Shown: positions 9,236-19,367 of the stretch, in pieces
Position numbering within the stretch: the first letter of the stretch is position 1
How the letters are laid out: each line of letters begins with the position of its first letter
Program-made: the position numbers and the translations under genes
Source: Larix sibirica
Lineage: Eukaryota > Streptophyta > Pinopsida > Pinales > Pinaceae
Direction: 5' to 3'
Assembly (NCBI GenBank): GCA_004151065.3
Contig: NWUY0304835862.1
Span: 1-26,970 of the forward strand
Length of the DNA stretch: 26,970 bases
The notes under the pieces: model-generated
Databases searched by the model: none
What the model saw: the letters and a program-made list of their open reading frames with translations, nothing else
What the model was told of the DNA's origin: nothing

Positions 9236-10866
9236 CTTGCATTCCTACAGCATCCCTTTCTTTCAGTCGTTGTTGGATCAGCAGCACCGTAAGGGCAAAA
9301 GGTATGGGTTGGTGGAACAGAGTCATTAGGAGTAGCTATAATGCCAGTCATTGAACTAGCAACAGGTGAAGAAGCACGGGGCCAGATCGTTATAAACTAT
9401 CTAGGCCGTTAGGTAAAGGGGTAGCTCCTTAGCGAGTAATCGCAGTTGTTCCTTACCCAGTTCTATGAGGAGTAGATCCATACCTAAACCTAGTAGACCC
9501 AACATAGAAGCAAGGAGGATATATATCTAGTACTGGTTCTAGTTGAATAATAAAGAAAAAGTGAATATGCTATTCCGAGTGTAGGCACCAAAGGCGATAG
9601 CAGCATGGGTGGTATTAGATACATTTGCATAAAAAGTAGGATCTCTTGGAGTAGGGGATAAGGCAGTAATAGAGGCAGTGTCAGTTGTTCCTATATACTA
9701 GTATGTTAATATGGTCACAACGTAGGAAACTATCTAGGGGCAGATCAAATGCATATTCCGTATGACCAGGTAGCTACTACCACATGGGGAGTGAAGGATT
9801 GGAAAAAGAAGTTAGTGTTCCAACCCTAGTTTGTTTGGTACCATCAGCAGAGTAAGCATAGGGAGCCCCGAGAGCAGGAGTACCCGTATTAAAGGGATAA
9901 CTATAAGCGGATAAGCTATACCCAGCTATAAAGCCAAGCCAGATTCTTATGATTCTTCATAGCGAGCCAAGGAGCCAGACGCTACTAAAGACGCATAGCT
10001 AGTACTAGTTGATATCCTCGAATAGCAGGACCTGTAGCAAGGGCAGTATCATAGCTAGTAGTTTACCCTGTTTGATCTCATATTTTTTATAGAGTTTAAT
10101 AAGTATCAGTCTAGTCTAATATTACTCATATAGTCTAATCTGCTTGAAGCAGAGTTCTAGAAAAGCAAGCAAGAGATTGAAAGTAATAATTATTCCTAAA
10201 GTATAATATTACTAAAATGCCTAATTGAAATATGCCTAATATAGCTATGATAACGAAAAGATTCCAGTATTCCTGATGCTAATAAGATAGTCTAAGTAAA
10301 GTATAAAAGTATAGGATAATATATTTATATTCCTCATATAACTACTAGTTGAAATAGTTTCAATTGACTAATACAAGATAGTCTAAGCTTCTTATTCCTA
10401 TTTATATATATATAGTATTTTATTCTTCCTACCTAAGGGGGTCTTACTTAGTTTTGCTAATATAGTAGTATATAACTAATATATAGAGTCTCTAATCCTC
10501 TCATACGCCCATATCATGGAGGAGAATGCCCTAAATTTCTTCTAGTTACAAGCAATTTAGCTTAGTTTATAAATGAGTAGTAGGATCAGCAGTGTCATTG
10601 CCAGATTGAGAAGCATCTCATGAGGAGCACGAGTAGCAGATGGACACCAGTACGATAAAGTGCAGGCGACCAACCTTGAGCAGCATCTGGGATAGGAGTA
10701 GCAAAGGTAGCAGGAGTAAGAGTAGAGGCAGTAGTGGAGATTATACGGTTGAACTAACAAAGGAGTATCCAACTTTTGCTATCTCAGTTCCCTTCCATAG
10801 AGGGGATAAGGCTAAAGGCTATAGTACAATAGAATGTGACATCTTAGACCTCGTAAATAATGGCTT
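9236..10866. other. Cryptically simple DNA rich in GGAGTAGC/GCAGTAGT, then AT-rich block
   Basis: From 9280 to about 10060 and again at 10560-10760 the words GGAGTAG, GTAGCA and GCAGT(TGTTCCT) recur out of phase. In translation this gives Gly/Ala/Val/Ser-rich stretches on the plus strand and Thr/Ala/Pro-rich ones on the minus strand, broken by stops. The open frame 10640-10900, with its Ser/Arg/Gly-rich part, is a by-product of this. 10090-10500 is AT-rich with ATTCCT and TAATATA words. I see no gene. Confidence 0.5.
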
Positions 10867-10940
10867 TGGAATGAGTAGGACTCGAACCTACACTGCTTGA
10901 GGGTTCACCCTAAAGAATTGACCATTTATCTGACCATTCC
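10867..10940 (-). tRNA. tRNA-like sequence, anticodon position GAA (probable pseudogene)
   Basis: The minus strand folds into a 74-base tRNA outline. The acceptor is GGAATGG against TCATTCC (seven pairs, one G-U) with A as discriminator. The T-arm is GTAGG-TTCGAGT-CCTAC, a perfect five-pair stem with a canonical loop. The variable region is five bases. The anticodon arm is weaker (TTAGG/CTCAA, one mismatch and one G-U) and puts GAA, read as Phe, after U33. The D-stem is also weak (AGA/TCT). The spacing aligns without gaps to mitochondrial trnfM as I recall it, at a little over half identity, but differs at the anticodon. The T-arm also equals that of plant mitochondrial trnI. It is unlike standard plant trnF, so it may be a decayed or mosaic tRNA. 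Identity is uncertain; the tRNA shape is well supported. Confidence 0.55.
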
Positions 10941-11662
10941 TAAAAGATGTAGGTCTACGCTGTTTGTATGTTTATCCGGTTGTCTCGCTTGTTGATCTTG
11001 TATGGATGGATAGCAGGCAGTTGTCCTTCGCCCGTACGTCTAACCCTTTGTCTTTAACTCATAGTGTTGGATGCGACGTATGTCTTAAAGATGGTATAGC
11101 TTCTATTACTTGGTTCGTCCAATAATCCGTTGTGTCCCGGTGTTATTCTTTCGCCCGGCACCACTAACAAAACAGTGTGGGCAGCAACGTATATAATGCA
11201 TTGGTTCAGCAAGCAGAGATTTTTCGTAAGTAAATCCGTTATCGCATCAAGGTGGTAAGGCAGGGCAGCTCGCCTGGCTGGCAAGGTTCTGTATATATAT
11301 AAATAAGTGTGTGAAGGGAAAGAGTTATAGTCAATGTCCATCTGGGCATTTCATGGGTGGACTGGGCCTTTTTAGGCCTGCTACTTAATAGCCTCTGACA
11401 CAGTATAATGCTTGGGAATAAGATTCTGATAGATCAAAATTATAACAAGTCATGACCTTGGAGGTTGTGGTGTGTGCAGAACTTACTCCTATCGAAATCA
11501 ATATGATTATAGTTAAGAGGTGGTCCTCGTGATTGAGACTATTGGGTAGTCTAGGCTGGAGCTTACTAGCTATAGGTTAAGTAGGAGGTTCAAACTGATT
11601 CCCTTTCTATCATTAAAGAGAGGAAAGCCCGGGAAGAGAACCTTTACCTTAAGGGTGGTTAA
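10941..11662. other. Unassigned, no gene seen
   Basis: A 95-codon minus-strand open stretch (11054-11341) has no recognisable motif. The sequence is of ordinary complexity. The word GGGCATTTCAT at 11344 recurs at 12719, which is probably chance. No RNA gene or terminator was seen here. Confidence 0.4.
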
Positions 11663-11932
11663 GGTTATCGAAACGGCGGTTCAAATTATTTGAAAAGTTA
11701 TTTGGTGCTCGCATCGTGGAATTTTGACAACTTTTGGCACCGTAATTCCTTACTGATCTATGATATAAAAAAGCATTATACACCTTACCTAAGGAACGTG
11801 CTAAAACCTGATCCTGATCATGGGCATTTTCTATGGTCATTTCATGTAGGCACCCTCTCCCCATTTCATACTGTTTTCATACTGTACAGAAGACTAGGTG
11901 GAGACATCAAATTGGTGCCGGTAGTTATTTAG
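11663..11932 (+). other. Unidentified open stretch ending just before three T-runs
   Basis: Frame +2 is open from 11663 to the TAG at 11930-11932 (89 codons) but has no ATG near its start; the first usable start would be TTG at 11690. The predicted protein is aromatic and His-rich, with no membrane segment or motif I recognise. The minus strand is also open over most of it (11649-11864). What makes it worth noting is the position: the stop codon is followed within a few bases by a T7 run and two hairpins with T-runs. I do not claim it is expressed. Confidence 0.25.
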
Positions 11933-11945
11933 CCCCGGTTTTTTT

Positions 11946-11967
11946 AGTAATTTTTAATTACTTTTTG
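11946..11967 (+). terminator. Hairpin with T-run
   Basis: AGTAATT (11946-11952), loop TTT, AATTACT (11956-11962), followed by five T. It is a perfect seven-pair stem. The form is that of a factor-independent terminator or of the 3' stem-loops found on plant mitochondrial transcripts. The stem is AT-rich, so it would be weak. Confidence 0.4.
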
Positions 11968-11985
11968 TTTTATTTCCGCCTGATT

Positions 11986-12013
11986 TTTCCCTATGTGGCT
12001 TAGGGAAATTTTT
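11986..12013 (+). terminator. Hairpin with T-run
   Basis: TTTCCCTA (11986-11993), loop TGTGGCT, TAGGGAAA (12001-12008), then five T. It has eight perfect pairs with three G-C. It lies 23 bp after the previous hairpin in the same orientation, so the pair could end a transcript coming from the left. No such transcript can be named. Confidence 0.45.
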
Positions 12014-13315
12014 AGTTATAAATCGTCCCTTATAAAAGGTACGGAGCCCCATCCATGGTAAAAGGTAGTGGGCCTGGTCCGATCCCTTGTTCAATGGGCG
12101 GGTACGGAACAAATATTGGTTACGTGAATCCTGGTCTTACCTGGTGGGTGTTTCCAGCGTGTCGCTTCAGGTTAGGCTAGGTTGAAAAAGAAGGAGTCGG
12201 CGTTCGGTTTCAAAAGTTATATGACCCAAATAAGGTGAAATTCTCTAAAGGTACCCCCTCCCTCCCTGACTGAGCTCTAGTTTGAAAAGAAGACCTACTA
12301 CTACTTTATCTTCAACAAGATAAATAGATTCCTTTAGAATGATGAGTTTCGGCCCTCGATCTCCTTGCGTCAATCGAGCCAGCTTCGCCCCTTCCCTTCT
12401 CTATCGTTCAGGCAGGATAGGTTTAGATAGTTAGAGATTAAGTAAGTGAGAGATTAAGCATACTAACTAGTTCCTATACTTAATACTAACACATACATTA
12501 TAGTTCTTTCTGTTCCTAATGCTATAATTAGTATACTTCATATCTTCCTATGAGTAGTTTTAGAGGCTACCGGTTATAAATCTAAGGATTAGACTTTCTA
12601 GATCCTATAGTTAGGGCAGGATCAAGATAGGTTGTTGCTGTGATACCGGTGATTCCTTGCCATAAAGATGTTTGTGCGTCTGTGAGTTCCTAGGCCAAGC
12701 ATTGATTAAATCTTCGCGGGGCATTTCATCTGGGTTTCGGGTCAGCGGTCCCTGGTTTTATCGTGTATTTATTCTGACTTAACTAGAGAACTTATCTTAA
12801 GGAGCTAATTCTATTTGCTAAGTATACTTCCTAGCTGCTACACTCTAAAGATACTTCCTAGTTATTAAAGAGTATCTGACTTAAGCATACCAAGAGTAGC
12901 AATCCTAACCCCTCATCAAGTCTTATAACACCAACTACAAGGACTTGACCCGTTCATAGATTAGGTTGTCCCTGCATTGGGTGCGATAAGAAAGAATAAA
13001 GGAATGAATCTCCTTGACATTTGGTGGTGGTTATACGGGTTATTGGTTGCCTTAAATATGTGCTTTTGCGGCTATGGTGAGTAGGGTATCAACTCTGAAT
13101 AAAAGATGAGGTATGGTGGGTTGTTTCTGCTTTTCAGGTCAGGGTAGCAGGGGATGTTTTTAAGGTGGATTGATGATGACTTCACTTGATAACTTTCTCC
13201 TTGTAGCTAATGCTCTTTATATACAATGCGCTATGGATACTTCCTATTAATCTATCTGCAAAAGCATACCTAAGGAGTTACTACTCAATTGGTTGAGACT
13301 GAATTGATCACTTCG
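12014..13315. other. Unassigned, with AT-rich simple blocks
   Basis: 12020-12420 is ordinary sequence with no gene; the short stretch 12361-12410 has the pyrimidine-rich look of plant mitochondrial spacers. 12420-12600 and 12780-12930 overuse GATTAAG, ACTAAC, ATACTTCCTA and TTAAGGAGC. GATACTTCCTA alone recurs three times between 12850 and 13250. No frame, RNA or terminator was recognised. Confidence 0.4.
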
Positions 13316-13385
13316 ATAGGTATCTCCACCCGACATTGATAGGTATTCCCACCAGCTTTCATTATAGGTATTCCCATCTTTCATT
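13316..13385 (+). repeat. Three tandem copies of an ATAGGTATTCCC unit
   Basis: Units start at 13316, 13339 and 13364 with period 22-25: ATAGGTATCTCCACCCGACA, then ATAGGTATTCCCACCAGCTT, then ATAGGTATTCCCATCTTTCA. Copies two and three end in TTTCATT. A decayed continuation (ATAGACTCTTCATCTCAT) follows, and CTCATCTCATAAAG occurs twice just after it, at about 13397 and 13430. Confidence 0.82.
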
Positions 13386-13754
13386 ATAGACTCTTCATCT
13401 CATAAAGGTGTTGTTATTTATATCTACTCCTCATCTCATAAAGCTAGTATTCCTCTTATAATAACAGTAAAAGTTTGATCATAGCAGTTTTCCTCTTATC
13501 AGGCTAGTAAAAGTTCATAAGGCTAGTAGTTTATAATGAATATCCGATACTACTCTCAAAGTAATTCTACTATATACGATATAAACGAAGGTAGTAGAGT
13601 GCGTCGTATTATCCACATTATTGTTAGATTCTCTGCATATTCGATGTGACAAATCGACATTTGAGGGTTTATCTAGGGAAGTCCAAAGGCGATGGTGAAG
13701 TATATTATAAGCAAGCAAAACCATCCACGGAACATTTCAATTATCCTACCTGCT

Positions 13755-13965
13755 GGGTTGGACTGCACTATTCAACTTGGATACTCGGCTTTACTGGGCT
13801 AATCAACTGGGCTCATGGGATCGGATACCGGGCTCGCTTGGGCTGGAGACAGTCATTGCTGGGATGGGTTACTCGGCTACTCAGCTGGGCTACTCAACTG
13901 AGCTTGGTTACTTTATTGCTTGGCTCGGATGCTTCCTCTTCTCCTGTAACCTTTGCTGATGCTCG
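13755..13965 (+). repeat. Degenerate minisatellite-like block (GGGCTACTCAACT type)
   Basis: The words TACTCGGCT, TACTGGGCT, ATCAACTGGGCT, TACTCAGCTGGGCT and ACTCAACTGAGCT follow one another with no fixed period. The long open frames across it (13646-13981 and 13777-13959) are produced by this repeated composition, which yields Leu/Gly/Trp/Ser-rich products, and are not called as genes. Confidence 0.6.
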
Positions 13966-14379
13966 CTCAGATGCCCAATAATCTATTATTTGGTCACCTA
14001 GCACGGGTACAGCTGGATTTTTATCTTCGTATGGAAAAGGAATAGGCTCTGTCATTTTAACAGCTTCCAATGCGTTTGCCTTTGTTTTTTACCACCCTGA
14101 GGGTGGGTAAACCGGGTACTTCTGGATTTGTGCCTAGGAGCCAAAGCATCACCATTTATAACGTATTCCAGCTGGTTAAAAGCCAAGCTATTAAGCTACG
14201 TGCTAACATATGTAAAGGTAGCAGCATCCCCACCAAATTGATATCCTTTTGGGGTGGGGCCTACAGACGGAATATATTTTATATATATAATAATAGACTA
14301 GCCAGCACTTTACTATGAAAGCTATGACCTCCCCTGGAGATATCAATTTTTTTTGCTTAAACCCCAACTCGGTCTCGAT

Positions 14380-14960
14380 ATGATATGGAGCTTGAACGGG
14401 TTATGATGGCTTTCGACCTGGAATATAAACTGACTCAAATGCTGGCTCCGGTACTCGAATTGGCTCGAATGCTGGGTCAGTTGCTGCGGAGTAAATGAGA
14501 TAAACTTAACCTGGAACTATATATGCCGCTGGTGGAACAACAACTGGGTCATCAACTAGCTTTGGAACTTAGCAAAGAGAAGCTGGAAGCTCTGGCTTTA
14601 GGACTGGAAGGGGTATTGGGTAAACTACTAATGAACCCGCGAGTGCCTTTGCTGCTTGCTCCTAAATATCGAACTCCATATTGATCTGGGGCTATATTTT
14701 CCTCCTAAACGTGTGCCGCAACGAGATATGCTGCTTGAACTGGCACTGGTATGTAAGCTGGAACTGAAACTGCTCGAGCCAGCGACTCCACAATTGGATC
14801 TGTTTGCTTTGAAGCTTCTGGGTATCGACGATCTCGCTCTCGAACTGATGGTGATACCTTTGCCTTTCCCTACTTTGCCTCTGCTGTCTACCCACTGCAC
14901 TTCATATACGAGGCATTCCCAGCCAACGAGTTGTGTTCCCAATCTCTGTGGTTAGGTTGG
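14380..14960 (+). repeat. Degenerate minisatellite-like block (CTGGAACT type)
   Basis: Words of the form CTGGAACT, CTGGCTC, CTCGAATTGG and GCTCGAATGCTGGGTC recur densely. On the plus strand they translate to Leu/Glu/Pro-rich stretches, and on the minus strand to Gln- or Ser-rich stretches. This explains the three overlapping long open frames at 14628-14955 on both strands. No fixed period is visible, so it looks like old slippage-derived sequence. A 6 bp perfect hairpin, CCACCC-TGA-GGGTGG, lies upstream at about 14092-14106. Confidence 0.55.
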
Positions 14961-15314
14961 GGTTTAACTCCTAAATATCCAACGAGTAACTCCCACGATA
15001 TAATAATGAATGTACTACGTTGTAAATGGTTAAAAAATAAGGTTGCTAGCGCGTTTGTTCACCAGCTAAGGTAGCAGCGGAGCCAGTGAAGGTAGCCGAG
15101 GCAGATTCAATTGACTGAGTAGTTTACTGAGAAGCAGCACTTGTTTTTTACCCAGTAGAAGTGGCTAGAGCGTCTTGGTGCTCCCCCGATGTGGGTTGCT
15201 ACTTTGCGGTTGGCTCTTTGGGTATTGTTCCTTTATGATAAGAGGGCTTGTGCTTATGTAACTGCTTTCTGTCTTTCTTCTTAGAGGGAGCCTGTGCTAT
15301 GAGTTTGTTATTAC

Positions 15315-15346
15315 AGGAACAGTTTAGTGCAGGAACAGTTTAGTGC
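15315..15346 (+). repeat. Perfect 16 bp tandem duplication
   Basis: AGGAACAGTTTAGTGC occurs at 15315-15330 and again at 15331-15346 with no difference. It is the only perfect tandem copy noticed in the window, so it is probably recent. Confidence 0.93.
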
Positions 15347-15429
15347 ACACGGGTTGTTAAGGAGTTTACTGTAACGATTGTAGCGAGTACGTGGCCTAAT
15401 TAGTATTTCAAGTGTATAAAAACGCCTTC

Positions 15430-15850
15430 CTGAGCTATATAATAAATCATAAAGGTAAGTCCCTATACTTTACTCTTCAAAAGCTCCTTCAACATAATAA
15501 ACTCTTAAACATCATATACTAATCCTTTATTGATACAAGACTATCCAACTTATAAAAGATTCCTAACTCCTAAGTTGTTCTCTCTTATAAATGATCCTAC
15601 TATTCCAAAAGCTTTATACTTCTACAAATAGACTTCTTACTCTATCTATTAACTAATAAATAAGACTTCCCTTTCCAAAGAGCTCTAAAGACTTAATAAC
15701 TAATAGCTTGTTAACTTATTCTACTTATAATAGTAAAAGAAAACTCCTAAGACAAGTCTTAAGATCTATAATAACTTATATCCAAACATAATCTTAATTA
15801 TTATTCCTAAAGTATAAATCTTATATTAAATCCTACCTATCTACCAAACT
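15430..15850. repeat. AT-rich cryptically simple block
   Basis: ATTCCTAA, CTTATAA, AACTCCTAAG and TAATAACTTATA words recur throughout. ATTATTCCTAAAGTATAA at about 15799 is also present at about 10185, 5.6 kb away, so these AT-rich blocks share ancestry or were built by the same process. There are no open frames. Confidence 0.5.
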
Positions 15851-16812
15851 TGAGGACTCATCACTAGTAAAGAAGCTATACAAAGAGCAGGATATTCTGG
15901 AAGCTCATGTGTTATATCTATTCCATGTATTTGCAGTAGGAGCTCTCCTCTCCAAGCTAATATTCTACCTTCTAGCTGCAATTATAAAATAGTAAGAGGT
16001 TTCCCCCAATAAGAAGAGTGAAAGCCTTTAAGAGACAAGCCCTAGACAAACAAAAAAGATAATAGGGGTGTTGGGACTAATGAATCTTAATAAAACTCCG
16101 ATGAGAGCTGATCCAATGAGAGAGCTGATTTGACTCAAACTCTCCATCCTCTCCGTTTGCTCCGACAAGATTTGAGAAAATGGAAATAATACTCTTATTT
16201 TATTCAGATCCTAATAGTAATGATAAAGCAATGTAATTATAACCTAGTTTATATCCCGGGGTAATGAAAGAGCTAACACGCTTAGGGGGTACTAGTTATT
16301 TTGCATGTGTCATGTGTAATTTAGTAAGCATAACTAATATGAAGACATACAAAAGCTTGGTTATCATTCTACATGCTCTATATAAACTAAGCCATACTAT
16401 ATATAAATCAGGTTTAATCATGTTCATGTTACATAGTGCTAGAACCATTACTATTTATATCTAAAATGTGCATCAATGTTATAGAACAGAGTAGTTGCAA
16501 CTAATACACGTACTATGTGTATCACTTTAAGCTATGAGTATTACTCTCCTTATTAGAATTACTAAGCAGGTTATGGTTGGTTATATTTGAAATAGAAACC
16601 CTTTTCAACTTCGACCCTTCCGAATTATATTATTAGCTAGCGTGACTAATTTATAAACCAACCGAACATAGATGACTTTATACCTTCCACCTGGCCTACC
16701 TATAAGAACTTACCCTTTTATTCGTTTGTTTCCGCTGCTAAACCTCTTTCACAACTTGCTATGTGGTGCTTCCTGCCTCCTGGGACTTACAAAAACTATG
16801 CTTTTATCTCTA
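15851..16812. other. Unassigned, no gene seen
   Basis: The only open stretch of note (16264-16464, 66 codons) lacks any motif. Sequence complexity is ordinary and no RNA gene, hairpin with T-run or repeat was recognised. Confidence 0.4.
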
Positions 16813-16960
16813 TGAATAAAGCCAAGGTACAAACATGTTTTCTAATTAGTAGTAGTTCAGAAGCCCTAGCTGCTGCAGTAGTGCAGAAATAGAAGCTGTG
16901 AATAAAGCCAAGGTACGAACATGTGAAACTAGCGCATCTCTACGTGTCGCATATAGACAT
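16813..16960 (+). repeat. Two copies of a 26 bp repeat, the second joined to the CGCAT...ACGT motif
   Basis: TGAATAAAGCCAAGGTACAA at 16813 (to 16838) and TGAATAAAGCCAAGGTACGA at 16899 (to 16924) differ at one position over 26 bp. The second runs on into ...CATGTGAAACTAGCGCATCTCTACGT (to 16945), and a further motif copy follows at 16948-16960. The stretch GGTACGAACATGTGARACT...GCATCTMTACGT reappears at 21947-21978, 5 kb away. Confidence 0.85.
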
Positions 16961-18380
16961 TGAACTTGTCCAAAGAAAATAAGAAGAAATCTAGTTAGTT
17001 TCCATTCTTTGAAAAAGAGAAAGCCGTAAAGCTATTATTTTCTTAAGCCTACCCTACTACTAGTTTGTTTCCGCTCTACTACTTGTCTACTACTTGCTTT
17101 ATTGTCGTATCCACCGCTGAAAAAGAAATAATAAACCCCTTATAAGAGTTGCTCTAGTGAAGAAGCTTCTTTTTTTCTCCATTACTAGACCTTGTCTCCA
17201 GCTTTGATGATGGGTGAAACACGCTAGCATAGACTAGCCACCATACCCATACATAGTAGTCTCCCAATTTGTTGTGTTAGTAGTGGTAAAGGTGCCTCTG
17301 TTAGTAGTGTAAGTTCCGATAAGGCTCTGACACAATTAATTGGTAAGTAGCGAAGGAACCCGCTAGTTGAGGTCAGGAGCCAATAGAGAAGACCTTACAG
17401 AGTCCAGTTCATAGGGTATTGCGCCAGCAAGAAGGTTTCAAAATGCCAGGTAGGTGTTGCTCCAAGTTCCAAGTGTGTTGATCACTAACTACTACTCAAT
17501 GTAAGGTGCCAATGTCTTCTATGAGAATCGCATATATACGACCCGGAGGGGTTAGAGGTACGCCCCCCACCCAATAAGTAAAATAGGTTTCACTTTTCAT
17601 GGCCTTAGCACCCCCCCATACATACCCTGCTGACTACACAACCTTGAATCAATCCATGGTTGGTTTGTTGGGACATATTTGAAAAACAAACATTCTCCAT
17701 TTTAGTGAAATGAAATAAATAAGTAAGGTGTATAGTAGCTCAACTTTGAGTCCCAACTTGTTGTCTGTCTGTGAACCACAAAATATGTTATGTTAAATCC
17801 ATCTCTACGAAATATACATGGATTCTGTCTGTTGGACGGTCACTTACATTTAATGCCTTCTAACTGATTGATGGCTTCTGGTTTCAGTTTGGGAACCCAC
17901 TGATAATGCCTTATAAACATATGCTGCCGAGAGTAGTACGGGGTGCACATCACACAATAATAAACGTGAAATCCATGTCCAGTGGAAATGCCAGGTTTCT
18001 ATGCCAATTCCATAAAGAGAAAGACAGTTATTCTGAAATAGAAAGTAGGAAGTGTGAGGTTGGTAGCACCCCTCATTCCCCTGTGAGAAGGCATAAGAGG
18101 CGGGAACCAAATTCCCCATTGCAGCGCATTGATCTTAGGAGAGAGGGCATAGACAAAGACATTGAGAGACATGTTTTTCACTTACGAACAACATCTCGTG
18201 GAGACCTCATTGCAGCCGCCATACCTACTACTACCTACAACTCTACATAGAATGAGTAGTTAAGAAGGAGCCTCAGCCTATCAGCAGAAGATGAAGCCTG
18301 TAACCTTGTGCATAAGAATAAGTTATATCTAGATTTCAATCCGATTCTCTCTATAACTCCATCCTTCTACTCCTAGACAA
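16961..18380. other. Unassigned, includes an open stretch 17906-18250
   Basis: A 114-codon plus-strand frame (17906-18250), rich in Arg, His and Ser, overlaps an 89-codon minus-strand frame (17850-18119). Neither has a recognisable domain. C-runs occur at about 17569-17576 and 17610-17617. One isolated copy of the CGCAT...ACG motif lies at 17529. No RNA gene was seen. Confidence 0.35.
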
Positions 18381-18452
18381 AGATAAAAGAAGAGGCCGGT
18401 CTCCATAGCTTTCTCTAGATAAAAGAAGGGGCCGATCTCCATAGCTCTCTAT
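18381..18452 (+). repeat. 36 bp tandem duplication
   Basis: A unit starting AGATAAAAGAAGAGGCCGGT (18381-18416) is followed by a copy starting AGATAAAAGAAGGGGCCGAT (18417-18452). The copies differ at four of 36 positions. No open frame spans it meaningfully. Confidence 0.9.
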
Positions 18453-18526
18453 GGGTTGAAATGTGCCAAGAAAGAAAGAAAGAAATAAGAGAACCTAGCG
18501 GCAAGTGAAGAAGCTTATTTTTTTTT

Positions 18527-18594
18527 ATCCATGGTCCCTACGTGTTAACATAGGATACTCACATATATATATACTTTAATTTGCCATTTCAATG
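18527..18594 (+). repeat. Dispersed repeat, partner at 21594-21661
   Basis: ATCCATGGTCCCTACGTGTT and following bases here match ATCCATATGGTCCTACGTGTT at 21594. Both continue through AAYATAGGATA, an AT-rich run and TTTAA...CCATnnCAATG. About 68 bp align with several small indels. The partner lies 3.07 kb downstream in the same orientation. Confidence 0.7.
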
Positions 18595-18731
18595 TATGTG
18601 TAAATGCAAGAATCTTAAGATATGAAAATGAAATGGGACCAATGTTGAGTTGGATAATCTCCAAAACCCTTCTTCTAATTAGCTAGTTTTTTTCTAAATA
18701 ATATTGCCTTTTCTGGGATATACTACTCATT

Positions 18732-18768
18732 GGGTATCTAAACTGGATTTTCAGATATAGTAATCATG
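18732..18768 (+). repeat. Dispersed 37 bp repeat, partner at 19217-19253
   Basis: GGGTATCTAAACTGGATTTT at 18732 and at 19217 are identical, and the next 17 bases differ at two positions. CTCAT precedes both. A CGCATAGAGTCGTTT motif copy lies near each, 112 bp after the first (18844) and 115 bp before the second (19102), so module order has been shuffled. Confidence 0.92.
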
Positions 18769-18979
18769 CCATATTTCCGGAAGTTTCTCTAATCAAGCGG
18801 GATTCCAATTCTAAGTATCAATCCGCAGAGAACAACTAGGACTCGCATAGAGTCGTTTAACTTGTCATGTTCAACAAACAAACACAATATGTTATGTTTT
18901 CAAATGCATATCTTTGTCTGTACTGAACTATACCCTTTCATATTGTTTCTCTTGGTCCATTGGGATTATTGGCCCTCAT

Positions 18980-19035
18980 AACATGCATCCCTATGTCGTT
19001 TTCACAATAACATGTATCCCTACGTTTTCACATAT
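18980..19035 (+). repeat. 28 bp tandem duplication
   Basis: AACATGCATCCCTATGTCGT...TTTTCACAAT (18980-19008) is followed by AACATGTATCCCTACGTTTT...CACATAT (19009-19035), two bases shorter. It abuts the motif copy at 19041. Confidence 0.8.
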
Positions 19036-19216
19036 GATATGCACATATAGACGTGGAACTTGTCCGATCAACAACAATGAAATAGTTAATATAAAATATC
19101 TCGCATAGAGTCGTTTCAATCCCCATGTAGTTGGTCGTTCAGATTCCATAACTTTGTCTAATTCTCCATTTTTGTAGAATAACAAATCTTGGGTCGGATA
19201 CAAATCTATCTCATCC

Positions 19217-19253
19217 GGGTATCTAAACTGGATTTTCTGATATAGTAACCATG
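19217..19253 (+). repeat. Second copy of the 37 bp repeat at 18732
   Basis: It matches 18732-18768 at 35 of 37 positions in direct orientation. The shared stretch covers GGGTATCTAAACTGGATTTT and the following GATATAGTAA-CATG. Confidence 0.92.
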
Positions 19254-19367
19254 TTTTTTGATGACGTTGACCTCGTGGCAGCAGGCCTAAGAAGGTCGGA
19301 TACATGCTGCACTAGAGAGAGAGCCATTCATGTATGATGATGCATCTTCTCTAAGTTGTTCTACGAG

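Noticed and set aside
13646-13981. 111-codon Trp/Leu/Gly-rich protein
   Set aside because: Most of its length is the degenerate GGGCTACTCAACT block, and an overlapping frame is open too.
14628-14955. Overlapping Gln-, Ser- and Leu-rich genes on both strands
   Set aside because: The composition follows a degenerate CTGGAACT-type repeat, which keeps several frames open at once.
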